Part shown: positions 37,101 through 48,019 of the stretch, piece by piece
How positions within the stretch are numbered: position 1 is the first letter of the stretch
How the letters are laid out: each line of letters starts with the position of its first letter
Assembly: GCF_902686445.1 (NCBI RefSeq)
Contig: NC_062221.1
Location: 37,774,575 to 37,838,574 of the forward strand
DNA from: Sciurus carolinensis
Lineage: Eukaryota > Chordata > Mammalia > Rodentia > Sciuridae
Direction of reading: 5' to 3'
Length of the DNA: 64,000 nt
Notes under the pieces: model-generated
Seen by the model: only the letters and a program-made list of their open reading frames with translations
The model's database searches: none
What the model was told of the DNA's origin: nothing
Position numbers and translations under genes: made by a program

Positions 37101-40100
37101 TCCAGTAATGCTACTGCCTGGTAGTGGTGGCTGGAGATAATAACAATGTACTGTATATTCTGAAAACTCAGAGGAAAGGAATGTTTAAGGAGATAGATAT
37201 ATTTATCTCATTTGTAGCTTATATACTGTATACATATACCAGACATCATAAGGCACTTTATAAATATGTATAAATTTTATTTTTATGAATAAGATTTAAA
37301 ATATAAAAATAAAAATGAAAAATCTTAAATTTTAAAGAGATAAAAAACAGAAATGAAACTAAGCTAATAAAATGATCTGCAACTTCCTCTGACCTCAGAA
37401 ACAATTAAAGTTCATTAGAATTACCTAATTACTTAATGCATTATACTATATTATTCTCTGAAACTGCTCATTTGTTGCTTTGTTTCTAAAGAAAGGACTT
37501 CATCTTTGATAAATTTACTTCTTCTACAGCAATTTTCTGATGGGATTTCTACATCCACAAGATCAATTCTTGTCACGTATGTTTATCCTAGAAAATCCCA
37601 CACTACATCCAGGAACTGAGAACTATGTTCAAAGAACTCAGGATTCTTTTAAATAACTCTCTATTTGACTATTTCTTCATTATCATTTATCATTTAGAAA
37701 TTTTTCTGTTTTCTTCTTGATAGAATGTAATAATGTGATTTATTTTGTATTTATTATGAAGGTCTGGCCTTTGAATAAAACAGGCTAATTATTTTTCTAT
37801 TTTCAGCCTAATTGATTTAAAACATTATAAAATAATAAGCTTACTAATTATACTACTTAATTCAATAATAATAGTCAAAATTAACTGGGTCCTTAATACC
37901 CTGCTCAATAGGTATTCTGATTTTGTCAGTTTTATAATATATGAAGCTTAAGAAATTTAAGAAAGCTTGAGAAATAAAGATTAAAAATTTAAGAAAAATA
38001 TACTATGCCATGTGGTAAAAATATAGAGTGGTAAAGATTTAAACACCTGACTTAAATCAAGAATTTAAAAGATGCAAATCCCACTTTTTATATACCATTA
38101 ATGGTACATACTCTGAGAGTTTTTTGCTTGAATACTGAATTGATCAGACTAAAGTTAACTAAGTAGAGCCACTGGAGTAAACAAAACAGTCGTCTGTGAA
38201 TTTCATGTTTGATTTCTGCCTTGTTTTTAGTAGGTCTGACTATGTGCCACATTACTCAATACTTCAACCACTTCAACAAATGTAGAGATGATTCCTCATA
38301 GCTTTATACATGAAAGGATTATTTTGTTTATTGCCTCATGAATCTTTCAATAATTTTTGCCAGCAAAAAATTATTCATATATTCTTTGTATAAATATATA
38401 CTTTGAAGATCATAAATGTGAAATTCTTAAAACTGAACTTAAAACTCCCCAGGTCAAACAGCTACTGCTTATACCACTTTTACATTGTATCTGTCCAAGC
38501 CTGGTCAGAAAATGAAATAAAAATATAGTTTTGCCATAGAGAAAATGTCAATATATTCTATTTTATTACTTTTTCAGTCAAACTTTTGAGATAGAATTAG
38601 AAGACTAGTATAAAAACAAAAAAGACTTTCTTATAGTTATAAGTTATATATATAGGTTACAAATGAGTAAAATTTTTTTCTGAGATGTAAAGATTTACCT
38701 TATTTATTTTTACATGGGAATTTAACTTGGATTTAAGTGTGAGAACTATTAAAATAATAAGCATTCTTAAAGAAGTCCTACCCTTAGTTCATTTTACCTT
38801 GTTTCCATCTTTCCATCTTTTGTGTCACACAGACACTCAACTCCTATAAAAAAGGGGTTAATTTACAGTTTAAATTCCAATTCCTTTTTTAATAAGTGAA
38901 ATGTATATATCCTTGTCTCTCTCTAAATGAATATTAGTAGAAAATCAATAATTTTTCCACTTTTCTTTATCACTGAGCAATAGTAGAAATAGATACTCAG
39001 AATATCCTTCTATGTTATTCTATAGGAGGAGTATTTACCATTGATTTTTATATAGCATACTATTTATTGGAGTATATGGACTTTTTTTCCACTTTTTCCC
39101 CAATTTTTGCAATTGCAAATAAATATACTGATCCATGTGTGCTTTCATTTTGTAAAGGAGTTTTATTTTCAGGTGAATTTCTAGAAAGTGAATTGCTGAA
39201 CTATTGAGTTTAATTGGATATTGCACACTCCCTTCTAAATGAATTTTATGAGTGATTATCCCCACCACAATGGCATAAAAGTTCTTATTTCTTTACAGAT
39301 GTACTGAGATGCTCTATTGCTCTTCTGGTTTTTATGTATTTGTCATTTCACAGATGTAATATATGAAAAATCATATCTCAGTAAAGTTTTAGGATTTTAT
39401 GGTTTCTCTTTCTCTCTGCAGATTCCCAATGTATTTATAAATGCTGTTTACTTTTTCCTTTAAATTATTTCAAAATAATTATAGACATTTTTTATTCAGC
39501 ATGAAATAATTATAACATCTAGGTCGTGACTATGTGTGATTTTTTATTTTTCCCTTTTCTGCCTTTTCTTTCTTTTTCTTCCTTTTTTGAAAATTGTTGG
39601 TTGAAAACTGGTCATCATGTACAGAATACCAGAGACTGAAGCATAATTATACTTGTCTTTAAATAAGCATTCATCTCTCAAGATTTTGAAGAGCAATTCA
39701 TAGAGGTGAAACCAATACAAAGAACTGAACAAGTTTTGGAATTTTATTTTTACTAACTATGGTGAGTCTTAGAGCATAACCAACTCAAAAATCCTCCAGT
39801 ATAATTTTGCTTAAGTATGGAATGGATTACTGGAAGGTTTTCAATATTCCTATTGTGCTCTCAAATGTAGGCTTTCCCTATTAGCTAAAATCTCAAGATG
39901 GAGCCTCCACCAACCACTTGCCTTGTACCTGGTGGTCGAATGCTGTTAATTGGTATTCAGGGCTTTGTAGTGTGGTGCAGTGTGGTGTGGTGGAGGGCAT
40001 TTCCTGATTGTCTTATTTTAGTCTTGCAGTTATGCGCTGTTTTTGTCTCAGTCTGGAGACTTCTTGGCCTGTTCCTCTCAGTGATGCTACAAAATTTCTC

Positions 40101-40932
40101 ATGAGCTAGGTAATAGACATTTTCCTGCCCCTTCTTCAAGGAAAGGTGGCTTTTGTTTGCTTTGGGTTCTCAGTTTCTACATTCAACACCTAGCTGCTTA
40201 AGAAAAATAAAACAATCCTGGTGGAGGCTTATACCTTTCACAAACTAGCACATGAACCTTTACTTGTATCAGAAAACACTTTTTTCAGTCTGTCTACTGT
40301 CCCCAATTTTTTTTTAGTTAGCATATGGGGGAAATGTTTCAAGAAGAACCCAAGAGAGAATGTGAAATTCTTGTACCTGTGACATACAGAGCCCTGTACT
40401 CTCTCACCTGCCCACTCTAACCTCTACCCATTTACTGAAACTTTAGAAGTAATCTTGATAATTTAAAAATTTTAAAACTAACTGATCTTTGATGGTCACC
40501 AAATCTGCATCTTTGAGCTCCAACTAGTATAAGTGATGCTTTGTATCCTTCTCTTTTTGTAAGAACCTACCTTACTTTAGATTTTAGGCTATAAATTAAG
40601 CTCTCAGTTCTAATGTGGGTTCAAAAAAAGTTATGATTTTGTAGATTTTATAGCTTTTAACCTGTTTTGGGGGTCTGATTGATTCATCTTAAATGGAAGA
40701 TGAAGTGTCTCTCAATCATTTAATCATTTTTTAGCACATGATACAATTGAACATCTATTTCTATAAGGATACACACACACACATGCACTTTAGTATTGGG
40801 ATTTGGCCATTAATCACTCAACTTTGAAGTATTCTTTACCTATTAAGGATAAAAGCTCCCTAGTTTCCTTTTTATTTAGTATTTATGTTTATTTTGTCTC
40901 TCCATGTGTTCTAGTTCTACTCTTACCATACA
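37101..40932. other. No gene recognised
   Basis: About 3.8 kb of AT-rich intergenic DNA. 38990-39300 weakly resembles an ancient L1 3' region on the minus strand, but I am not confident. A pyrimidine run lies at 39540-39590 and a short (AC)n at 40772-40783. Confidence 0.45.
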
Positions 40933-40938
40933 GACAAC
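40933..40938 (+). repeat. Provirus target duplication, left
   Basis: GACAAC, repeated at 47953-47958 immediately outside the other LTR. Six base pairs is the usual duplication length for class II endogenous retroviruses. The match extends by chance bases on both sides, so 6-8 bp is the supportable range. Confidence 0.85.
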
Positions 40939-41390
40939 TATCACTGCCCACCGCCTGCGGAGGCAATGATAACGTGTACGCTTCCTTTTCACACGAACAA
41001 AAAAGCCCAAAAGACAAAGACCAACGAACGAAAACGATGAACGACAAACGATGAATGACAAACAATGCCCAACAAACAATGCCATTTATTCGAGGAAGTG
41101 TCTGGGTTATATAGCAAGCATAAGCCAATCAGAATCAGCCTGAGATCAGTCTCTAGGCAGTTACAAGAATCACCTCATATACAGCAGCCAATCAGAGTTA
41201 CTGAGCATGTGGGGAGAGCATGATAACAATGTAATACAATAAGGGCAACAAGAGGGCACGCAGCGAGCATGAGTCAGCAGTGTTAGCTGTTTGTTGCAAA
41301 CCAGGGGCCCCAGACTGAGGTCCTCGATGTTGCAAACTGGGCCACCCCGGCTCAGTGCCAGACTAGGGTGGGATCCGCGGTACCCCGACA
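40939..41390 (-). repeat. 3' LTR of provirus
   Basis: 452 bp, beginning TGTCGGGGTACC on the minus strand. An AP-1-type TGACTCA lies at 41270-41276 and a TATA box (CTATATAA) at 41107-41114. AATAAA lies at 41085-41090, only about 20 bp after the TATA box, which puts the poly(A) signal at or before the start of R. CCAAT-type GATTGG motifs lie upstream of the TATA box. It matches the 5'LTR except for about five substitutions and a 3-bp deletion in the GACGAC-type repeat near 41035. Confidence 0.95.
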
Positions 41391-41410
41391 GCTCCCCCTT
41401 TCCTTTATTA
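41391..41410 (-). promoter_or_regulatory. Polypurine tract
   Basis: On the minus strand AAAGGAAAGGGGGAGC lies directly against the TG that starts the 3'LTR. This is the plus-strand priming site for retroviral DNA synthesis, and it confirms the element's orientation and LTR boundary. Confidence 0.92.
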
Positions 41411-41549
41411 AAAGAAAAGGCTTGAGACCGTGCCTGTCTTAGGTTGAGGGGTCAGCTCATGTCCTTACCCGTCATCAAAGACTGTAGAGCATGCTACAGC
41501 TTCTGTCTTAGGTTGGTACATGGCCACCTCCTTCATTACCCGTCATTGA

Positions 41550-42531
41550 CTACCGGTCCAGCATAGAAAGCCAAACTTGAGGGGAACTGCCAGCCTCTAG
41601 GGCGGTCATGGCCTGATGAAAAATAATCCGGTCTTTTTGTTGGGTGGCTCGTAGTTGTACAACTACCAAGGAGGAGTAAAAACCCCAAAGTATCAAGGCT
41701 TGCCCACTGTTGTACAAAATTGAAAGCAGAAGAAAACCACTTAGCCGGCTCAGACATAGAAGCAATTTGTACCCTAGTAGAATTAACTTTGACAATTTCA
41801 GCCCTAAGCTGTGAGGTAAGATTATCAAATTGAGACGATCAAATAGGCTGGCAATTTTCTAGATAACCCAGCTATAGTGCTGGAATTATCATATACAATG
41901 GAAGTAACACAGACAGCTCTTAAAGAGTAAACACATCCCAGTCCCAAAAGTTCTTGTAATATGTCCACTTGTTCTTGTAATAGGTCCACTCTCTGATCTA
42001 CAAGGAGTATGCCTGCTGTTAGATGTTGGTTTAGGGTCTCTTTAGTCTATAAGGCTGCAGCTGTATTTTCGGCCAAGTGATTGTTGTTGCTGTCTGTATG
42101 GTCTGTATGGTTGCGTCAATGCTGCTGGTGTGGTGACTGCTACCATGGCGATCACGGCCGTTATGATGCCAAAATCTCTCCTGTTTCTTGATAATAGTAC
42201 TCTGTACCTGTAACAAAGACTGGGACTGGTAGGAAGGTAGGAACACACATTAAGACTGCCTGTGAGAACCTAGAAGCATTCCAACATTGAGAGAGATTGA
42301 GAGAAACATCTTTTTTGTTTGTTAGCTGAAACATAAAAGGGGAGAAAACACAAACTGGCGTAGGTGGAAACATAATATTTCTGGTCCTCCTAAGAGAGCA
42401 AAGAAAGGTTGTAAGTTAGTATATAAAGAGGAGGTATTAGTTAAAGGCAGAGGATATGGCCAAGCTCTAACTATAGCCCATAAGTTCCGAGTCTGGCTGT
42501 CCAGTTGTATCCTTATTGTTGTCACTCTCAT
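41550..42531 (-). pseudogene. env: Retroviral env remnant
   Basis: Envelope-like readings occur in order but in different frames. An N-terminal piece overlaps the pol 3' end (about 42531-42322). A short surface-subunit remnant follows at 42373-42161. A basic cleavage-like segment with a hydrophobic 'GIITAVIAMVAV' run lies near 42180-42125. A Leu/Gln heptad region lies near 42030-41900, and a transmembrane and tail piece (41828-41550) ends at a stop after 'WLSMLDR'. About 980 bp is far short of a full env; most of the surface subunit is absent. Frame changes and stops mean no envelope protein can be made. Presence of env sequence places it nearer env-bearing IAP relatives than env-less IAP. 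Confidence 0.8.
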
Positions 42532-45022
42532 GTTGTATTGTTCTGGTCAGTCTCTCGGGAATCCAGACCGGAGTTTGTTGATCCTGTGGAAAGACACAAA
42601 CAGATCCTCGGACCCAACGTAAGACGGGATCCGGACCTTTCCATGCTCCAGTTAACACGTCCTTCCATCGCACCCAATGCTGTGGAGCGGGGTTGGGCGA
42701 GGTGTGACGGTCGGCAGCTGAGCGCCCATCATTGTCAAGAGTTAAAAAATTTAGAATAAAAAGAGCTAGATTTAATTTATCTCTGGGGGATCTAAAGGAG
42801 ACCCCTATTCCCCCTTTTTGTTTTATTAAACAATTTTTTAGGGTAAGGTGGGTTCTTTCTACAATACCTTGACCTTGTGGATTATAAGGAATTCCGGTAA
42901 TTAATTGTATATTTAATGTGTTTGCAAACTGTTTGAAACTTTTAGATGTATAGGCAGATCCATTGTCTGTTTTAATGATTTTTGGAATGCCCCAACAGGC
43001 AAAGGCTTGTAAACAATGTTGAATGACATTGGAAACCTTTTCTCCAGATACATATCTGAGATTACCAAATTCTAATATGTGAGTTACATCCATTTGCCAT
43101 ATATGATTTGGCAAAAGACCTCAGGGATTAATTCCAATTGACTGTACCGGGATAAGGGGTGCACAGTGTTGACAGTTTTTGACTATCTGTCGAGCAAGGT
43201 GTTTTGGGATTTGAAATTTTCTTACTAAGGTAGTAGAGTTAACATGAAATTTGTCATGGAAAAGTTTTGATTGTTCTTCCACAGAAAACACAAAGGAAGA
43301 TCTAGTAGCCAAATCTACAATAGTGTTTCCTTTAGATAAAGGTCCTGGCAAATTAGTGTGGGCCCTGATATGTCCCACATAGAAAGGTTCACAACGTTGA
43401 AGGATTATTTTTTGTAGACTAGAAAAATAAGGAGCAATAGTAGAATGTGGAGAGATATAAGGTACTGTTTCCAAAACAGATAAAGAGTTGACAATATAAT
43501 AGCTGTCTGTTAATAGGTTAAAAGGCACATTATTTAATAATTTGAAAGCCATAGTTACTGCAGCCAATTCGGTAACTTGAGCGGAGTGGGGTTCAATAAT
43601 GAGAGTATAGACTTTGTCATTGATGAGAACAGCCCCAACTCCATTTTTAGATCCATCAGTAAAAACGGTTGTACAATTTTTTATAGGATTAGATCTAGTG
43701 ACTTTAGGAAAAATGATGGGAGTATTTTTACAAAATTGGATCCAAGGATGTTTGGGGTAATGATTATCAAAAGTTGCAGTAGTGGTACAGTAGAGTACAG
43801 CCCAATCTGAATCATTATTTATTAGCCATGATAGTTGATTGACAGTATATGGAGTAACAATGGTTGTTGGTTGTACACCAAAGGTGGTGATACATGTTTC
43901 TATGCCTTTGAGTATTAGCTGAGCCATAGCGGTAGGATAGGACTGTAACATTTTTGTAGGAGAACTAGAGAGATGAATGCTTTGTAGTGGGCCACCTTGC
44001 CATAAAACACCTGAGGGGCTATGACTCTCAGGAAAAATAACCAACATTAATGGCTGTGACGGATCACAGCGAACTATCTGACAAGATTGTAACCGTTCTT
44101 GAACCAATTGTATAGCCCTTTTTGCTTCAGGGGTAAGACTTCTACTAGAATTTAAATCAGGGTCACCTTTAAGGATGTCAAATAAAGGTTTTAACTCTCC
44201 TGTAGATAATTTTAAGTAAGGTCTGATCCAATTGACATCTCCTAATAATTTTTGATAATCATTTAGGGTTTTTAATTGGTCTTTTCTGATAGTAAGCTTT
44301 AAAGGTTGGACTGTAGTAGCAGACAGTTTTGTTCCTAGATAATGTTGTAGTTCTCCTGTTTGTAATTTTTCTGGTGCTATGGTTAATCCCCAAAAACTTA
44401 ATTTTTCAGTCATGAACTGTAATGCCTGTGTTAGAATGTCTCTATCTTTATGACATATTAATATGTCATCCATATAATGATAGATAAGCAATTCCCGAAA
44501 GTTATTTCGAGTGGTTTTTAAAGCTTTATCTACATATATTTGACACATTGTAGGGCTATTGGCCATGCCCTGAGGCAACACTATCCATTCATATCTTTGA
44601 TCAGGTTGGGAATGATTTATAGCAGGCAGAGTGAAAGCAAATCTCCAACAATCCTTTTTATGGAGGGGAACGGAGAAAAAACAGTCCTTTAAGTCTAATA
44701 TAATGGTGGGCCAGTGTTTAGGTAAAGCTGAGACTAATGGTAACCCACATTGGATAGGTCCCATAGGATACATTTGATTATTAATGGCCCGAAGATCATG
44801 TAATAACCTCCATTTTCCTGATTTTTTCTTAATGACAAATATTGGAGTATTCCAGGGAGAGGTAGAGGGTTGCAGGTGACCTGCATTAAGTTGCTCCTGT
44901 ACTAATTCATGAGCAGCCTCTAGTTTTTCCTTAGTGAGGGGCCACTGTTGTACCCAACAAGGCTTATCATCTTTCCATACTAATGGGATGGTGTTATCTA
45001 CAGTGGCCCCTAGGAAAAACCC
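42467..45022 (-). pseudogene. pol: Retroviral pol (RT, RNase H, integrase), interrupted
   Basis: The frame opens after the slip site at 45022. Reverse transcriptase has 'LDLKDCFFSVPL' (motif A), 'LPQGMANSPTM' (motif B) and 'YMDD' (motif C). RNase H keeps its acidic residues in 'FTDGSKNG', 'TELAAV', 'LLTDSYY' and 'NTIVDLATR'. Integrase has an HHCC zinc site ('HDKFH', 'CQHC') and a core with Asp in 'QMDVTHI', Asp in 'KTDNG' and Glu 36 residues later in 'GIVERTH'. A TGA at 43121-43123 stops translation between the zinc site and the core. The first two core Asp are only 41 residues apart, less than the usual 50-60, so a strand of the core fold is deleted. The enzyme would end before integrase. 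Confidence 0.93.
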
Positions 45023-45630
45023 AATCCTGAAGTATCATTTTTTGGAGTAGGTAGAGGGACAGGTTGGACCATACCTTGTTGTAGTTTTCCTAAACCTTTG
45101 TTTTCTTTATACCCCATTTTTTGTAACATATCTTTTACTGGAGTTCCTTTATAGATTATATCAGTAGTAAGTTTCATCTCCATTTGTCGTAAAACATCTC
45201 TACCCCATAGGGAAATAGGCAAGTTACACACATATAGTTGGAAAACTCCAGAATGTCCTTCCTCATCTTTCCAAGGCAGAGTAGATGCACTTTGAGAGGG
45301 ACTGTGAGCTATTATCTTGCCCTCACAGTCAGAGTCTATTACTCCAGGATGTACTATTAACCCCTTTAGAGCGGTGGAGCTTCTGCCTAATAATAACCCT
45401 ACACTATCTTTTGGTATGATCCCTTTCCAGTCTGAATCTACTGTTTGTTCTCCCATCTCTGGGGTTAAGACCAATCTGGTGGTGGCACGGATGTCCAATC
45501 CTGCGCTTCCTGTTGTTGCTCTGCGCACCTCGCGTTCTCTGTTGGGGGATACCATTGTCGAGGCACCTGCTGAATGACCCCGTATATTTGTTGTGGGCCC
45601 CGGGGTGGGCCCGGTCTCCCGTTTTTTTTT
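45010..45630 (-). pseudogene. pro: Retroviral dUTPase/protease with deleted active sites
   Basis: In the frame ending at TAG 45010-45012 the order is: dUTPase motif 1 ('SAGLDI'), motif 2 ('LLLGRSST'), motif 3 ('PGVIDSDCEGKI'). The frame then jumps directly to the protease C-terminus ('LPISLWGRDVLRQM') and a G-patch ('MGYKENKGLG'). dUTPase motifs 4-5 and the protease D-T/S-G-A catalytic triad are absent, an in-frame loss of very roughly 100 residues. Neither enzyme should work. The protease normally matures Gag and Pol inside the budding particle. The frame relative to gag is +1 (or -2), not the usual -1. Confidence 0.88.
45016..45022 (-). promoter_or_regulatory. pro-pol ribosomal frameshift site
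   Basis: On the minus strand GGGTTTT is read as G GGT TTT in the pro frame, two codons before the pro stop TAG (45012-45010). This fits the X XXY YYZ rule for -1 slippage. After slippage the pol frame is open from this point into reverse transcriptase. I did not model a downstream pseudoknot. Confidence 0.8.
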
Positions 45631-47092
45631 GAAATCGAGGATTAGGGCCTAAGAAATTTCCCTCTTTGTAAACACTACTCCAATGATTGCCCTTTTTACA
45701 ATGGGGACATAAGCCAGGTCTGGTGTTATGTTGTGGAACTTTATTACAATTTGCTCGCATGTGTCCCATTTGGCCACAGGCGAAGCAAGAACCCATTGAT
45801 CCTTTGCCTCTCTTATGAGGATAGGGTGGATTAGACTGGGCCTGAGAAATGGCTGCCGCTAGTACTTGACTTTGTCTTTCTATGGCAGCGGCAAATACAT
45901 TGCCCTGACCAGTAGCATCATTAATATCCCTACACACCTTTAGGTATGTTGAAAGATCTTTACTTTTCCATGGCCTTATAGCCTCTTTGCACCATTTGTT
46001 GGCTTGTTCATATGCCAATTGTTTTATAAGAGGCATAGCTTGATCTGCATCTCCAAAGATGCGAGAGGCTGTTTGAATCAATCTATCCACAAAATCTGCA
46101 TAAGGTTCATTGCTGCCTTGAATGACTTTAGACAATTGACCCTGCAAGTCACCAGTGCCTTGTAATGTCTTCCACGCCCTAGTAGCAGCAGTAGCCACTT
46201 GTGCATATGCTCCTGGATGATACTGTATTTGAGCTTGTAAATTATCATAAGGACCTGTGCCCATGAGCATGTCTAAGTTCCATTGAGGATTACCTGCAGC
46301 TGCATTACGCCTGGCAGTATCTGAAGATATCTCTTGCCAAGACGTCTTCCACATAAGATATTGCCCACCGGAAAGAGTGACTCTTGTCAAATTAATCCAG
46401 TCCTGGGGTGTCAAATTTAAACTGGATATGGTTTCTACTAGGGCGATCGTAAAAGCAGCCTGTGGACCGTGTGTACTGACTGCCTCTTTTAACTGTTTAA
46501 CATGTTTAAAATCTAATGTCTGATGATATCTTTGATTTTGAGGATCTTCAAAAACAGGATACGCTGCTGATCCCAAATGACTCCACTCCCTCCGCGTTTT
46601 TTCATAAGGTGGCGGAGGAGGAGGCTCAGGAGGCGCAGTAGGTGTCAAAGAACGTTCCTCCTTGAGCGTCCATTTTTTAACATATTTAGCCAATTCCTCT
46701 CCTGATAGTTCCCCTTCAGAGTTACTTCCCGAATCTTGTGTTTTTTGTGAACGGCATGAGCGTTCCTCTTTTATCTCCTCTAAAACTTGACTTCCCTCTG
46801 TAAAGGGCTCATCAAATTTGTCCTTATTTGTGTCTAGACACCCTCTCACTAAAGACCATATAGCCATAGTTCCATCAGGCAGTGGATCTTGTCGATCTGC
46901 CCTATGAAGATCCTCTCCAAGATGTTCCCACTGTGGAATATTTAATAATCCTTCATCTAAAAACCAAGGAGCTACCTTCTCTATTGTATCTAAAAATGTT
47001 CTAGCAGTTTTAATTTTTAAAGGTGTACCATTGGCCTTAAGCAGTTCCTGTAAGGGTTGTTGCATACGAACTTTTGATTTTTCAGACCCCAT
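45622..47092 (-). CDS. gag: Retroviral Gag polyprotein
   Basis: The first ATG (47092) gives MGSEK, a Gly-2 N-myristoylation start suited to membrane targeting; the codon upstream in the same frame is TTG. About 490 codons stay open. Matrix region 1-140; PPPPY late-domain motif near residue 160 for ESCRT recruitment. Capsid follows with the major homology region 'QGSNEPYADFVDRL' at 325-338. Nucleocapsid starts near 425 with one good CCHC knuckle (C436, C439, H444, C449). A second knuckle (C462, C465, H470) has Tyr475 in place of the last Cys. At a run of nine A (45622-45630) the frame should pass to pro; unshifted, it runs on as out-of-frame sequence to a stop at 45404. This is the best preserved gene of the provirus. 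Confidence 0.9.
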
Positions 47093-47101
47093 CTTGTACA
47101 A

Positions 47102-47477
47102 TGTAAGCTGCGTTCCACATGCTTATCTAGTCCTTGAACCGCCTTTCCAGGGTGTAGCCGCCTTTCGCGTGCTACCTTCACTTTAATACCTTTAATGTGG
47201 ACCGCCTTTCACTTAGTCCAGGTAGCCGCCTTTCGCGTGCTACTTTCACTTTAATATGGACCGCCTTTCGCTTAGTCCGGATAGTCACGTACCGCGAACG
47301 TCAAGGCTGCCTTTCACCTGTTTACTTTTGCTTCTGGATAGTCACATACCGCGAACGTCAAGGCTGCCTTTCAAGGCTGCCTTTCACCTGTTTATTTTTT
47401 GACCTTTTTATAACCGGTTTAACTTGTTAAAAAATTTTAAAATATCTTACCTTGTTTTCTTTATAAAGTTTTCAGTT
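47102..47477 (-). promoter_or_regulatory. Proviral 5' leader with tandem repeats
   Basis: This untranslated leader between primer site and gag carries two repeat pairs. Pair A is 47156-47220 and 47224-47280 (start AGCCGCCTTTCGCGTGCTAC, the first unit 9 bp longer). Pair B is 47279-47335 and 47336-47403 (start GGATAGTCAC, period 57). B2 also contains an internal repeat of AAGGCTGCCTTTC. Packaging and dimerisation signals usually lie in this region in retroviruses; whether the repeats serve that is inference. Confidence 0.82.
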
Positions 47478-47495
47478 TCCCGGGTTTCGGCACCA
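47478..47495 (-). promoter_or_regulatory. Primer binding site, tRNA-Phe type
   Basis: Minus strand TGGTGCCGAAACCCGGGA is complementary to the 3' end of mammalian tRNA-Phe. It lies 2 bp inside the 5'LTR boundary. tRNA-Phe priming is the IAP hallmark and supports the class II assignment. Confidence 0.92.
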
Positions 47496-47497
47496 TT

Positions 47498-47952
47498 TAT
47501 CACTGCCCACCGCCTGCGGAGGCAATGATAACGTGTACGCTTCCTTTTCACACGAACAAAAAAGCCCAAAAGACAAAGACCAACGAACGAAGACGACGAC
47601 GAACGACAAATGATGAATGACAAACAATGCCCAACAAACAATGCCATTTATTCGAGGAAGTGTCTGGGTTATATAGCAAGCATAAGCCAATCAGAATCAG
47701 CCTGAGATCAGTCTCTAGGCAGTTACAAGAATCACCTCATATACAGCAGCCAATCAGAGTTACTGAGCATGTGGGGAGAGCATGATAACAATGTAATACA
47801 ATAAGGGCAACAAGAGGGCACGCAGCGAGCATGAGTCAGCAGTGTTAGCTGTTTGTTGCAAACCAGAGGCCCCAGACTGAGGTCCTCGATGTTGCAAACT
47901 GGGCCACCCCGGCTCAGTGCCAGACTAGGGTGGGGTCCGCGGTACCCCGACA
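47498..47952 (-). repeat. 5' LTR of provirus
   Basis: 455 bp with the same U3 landmarks as the 3'LTR (AP-1-like TGACTCA, TATA box, AATAAA). The GACGAC-type repeat near 47593 has one more triplet than the 3'LTR. As the upstream LTR it holds the proviral promoter. Confidence 0.95.
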
Positions 47953-47958
47953 GACAAC
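47953..47958 (+). repeat. Provirus target duplication, right
   Basis: GACAAC directly after the terminal ...CCGACA of the LTR, matching 40933-40938. Confidence 0.85.
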
Positions 47959-48019
47959 TATACATATGTATGCATACACACATACAGAGATGCATAGACA
48001 AATGTACACACATTCTGAT

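Larger units (their letters stand above)
40939..47952 (-). mobile_element. Class II (IAP-like) endogenous provirus
   Basis: A 7.0-kb provirus on the minus strand with every structural landmark: 5'LTR, tRNA-Phe primer site, leader, gag, dUTPase/protease, pol, env remnant, polypurine tract and 3'LTR, bounded by a 6-bp target duplication. The gene order, a dUTPase upstream of the protease tail, a G-patch, and a separate pro-pol frameshift site are betaretroviral/IAP features. The LTRs differ by about five substitutions and one 3-bp indel, so insertion was recent, of the order of a few million years on typical neutral rates. Internal deletions and breaks make it non-autonomous. Confidence 0.95.

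Noticed and set aside
43577..43810. Plus-strand open frames opposite pol and gag
   Set aside because: Shadows of the provirus genes; no domain.
45404..45621. C-terminal extension of the Gag frame
   Set aside because: After the A-run the frame reads dUTPase DNA out of phase; it is not Gag sequence.
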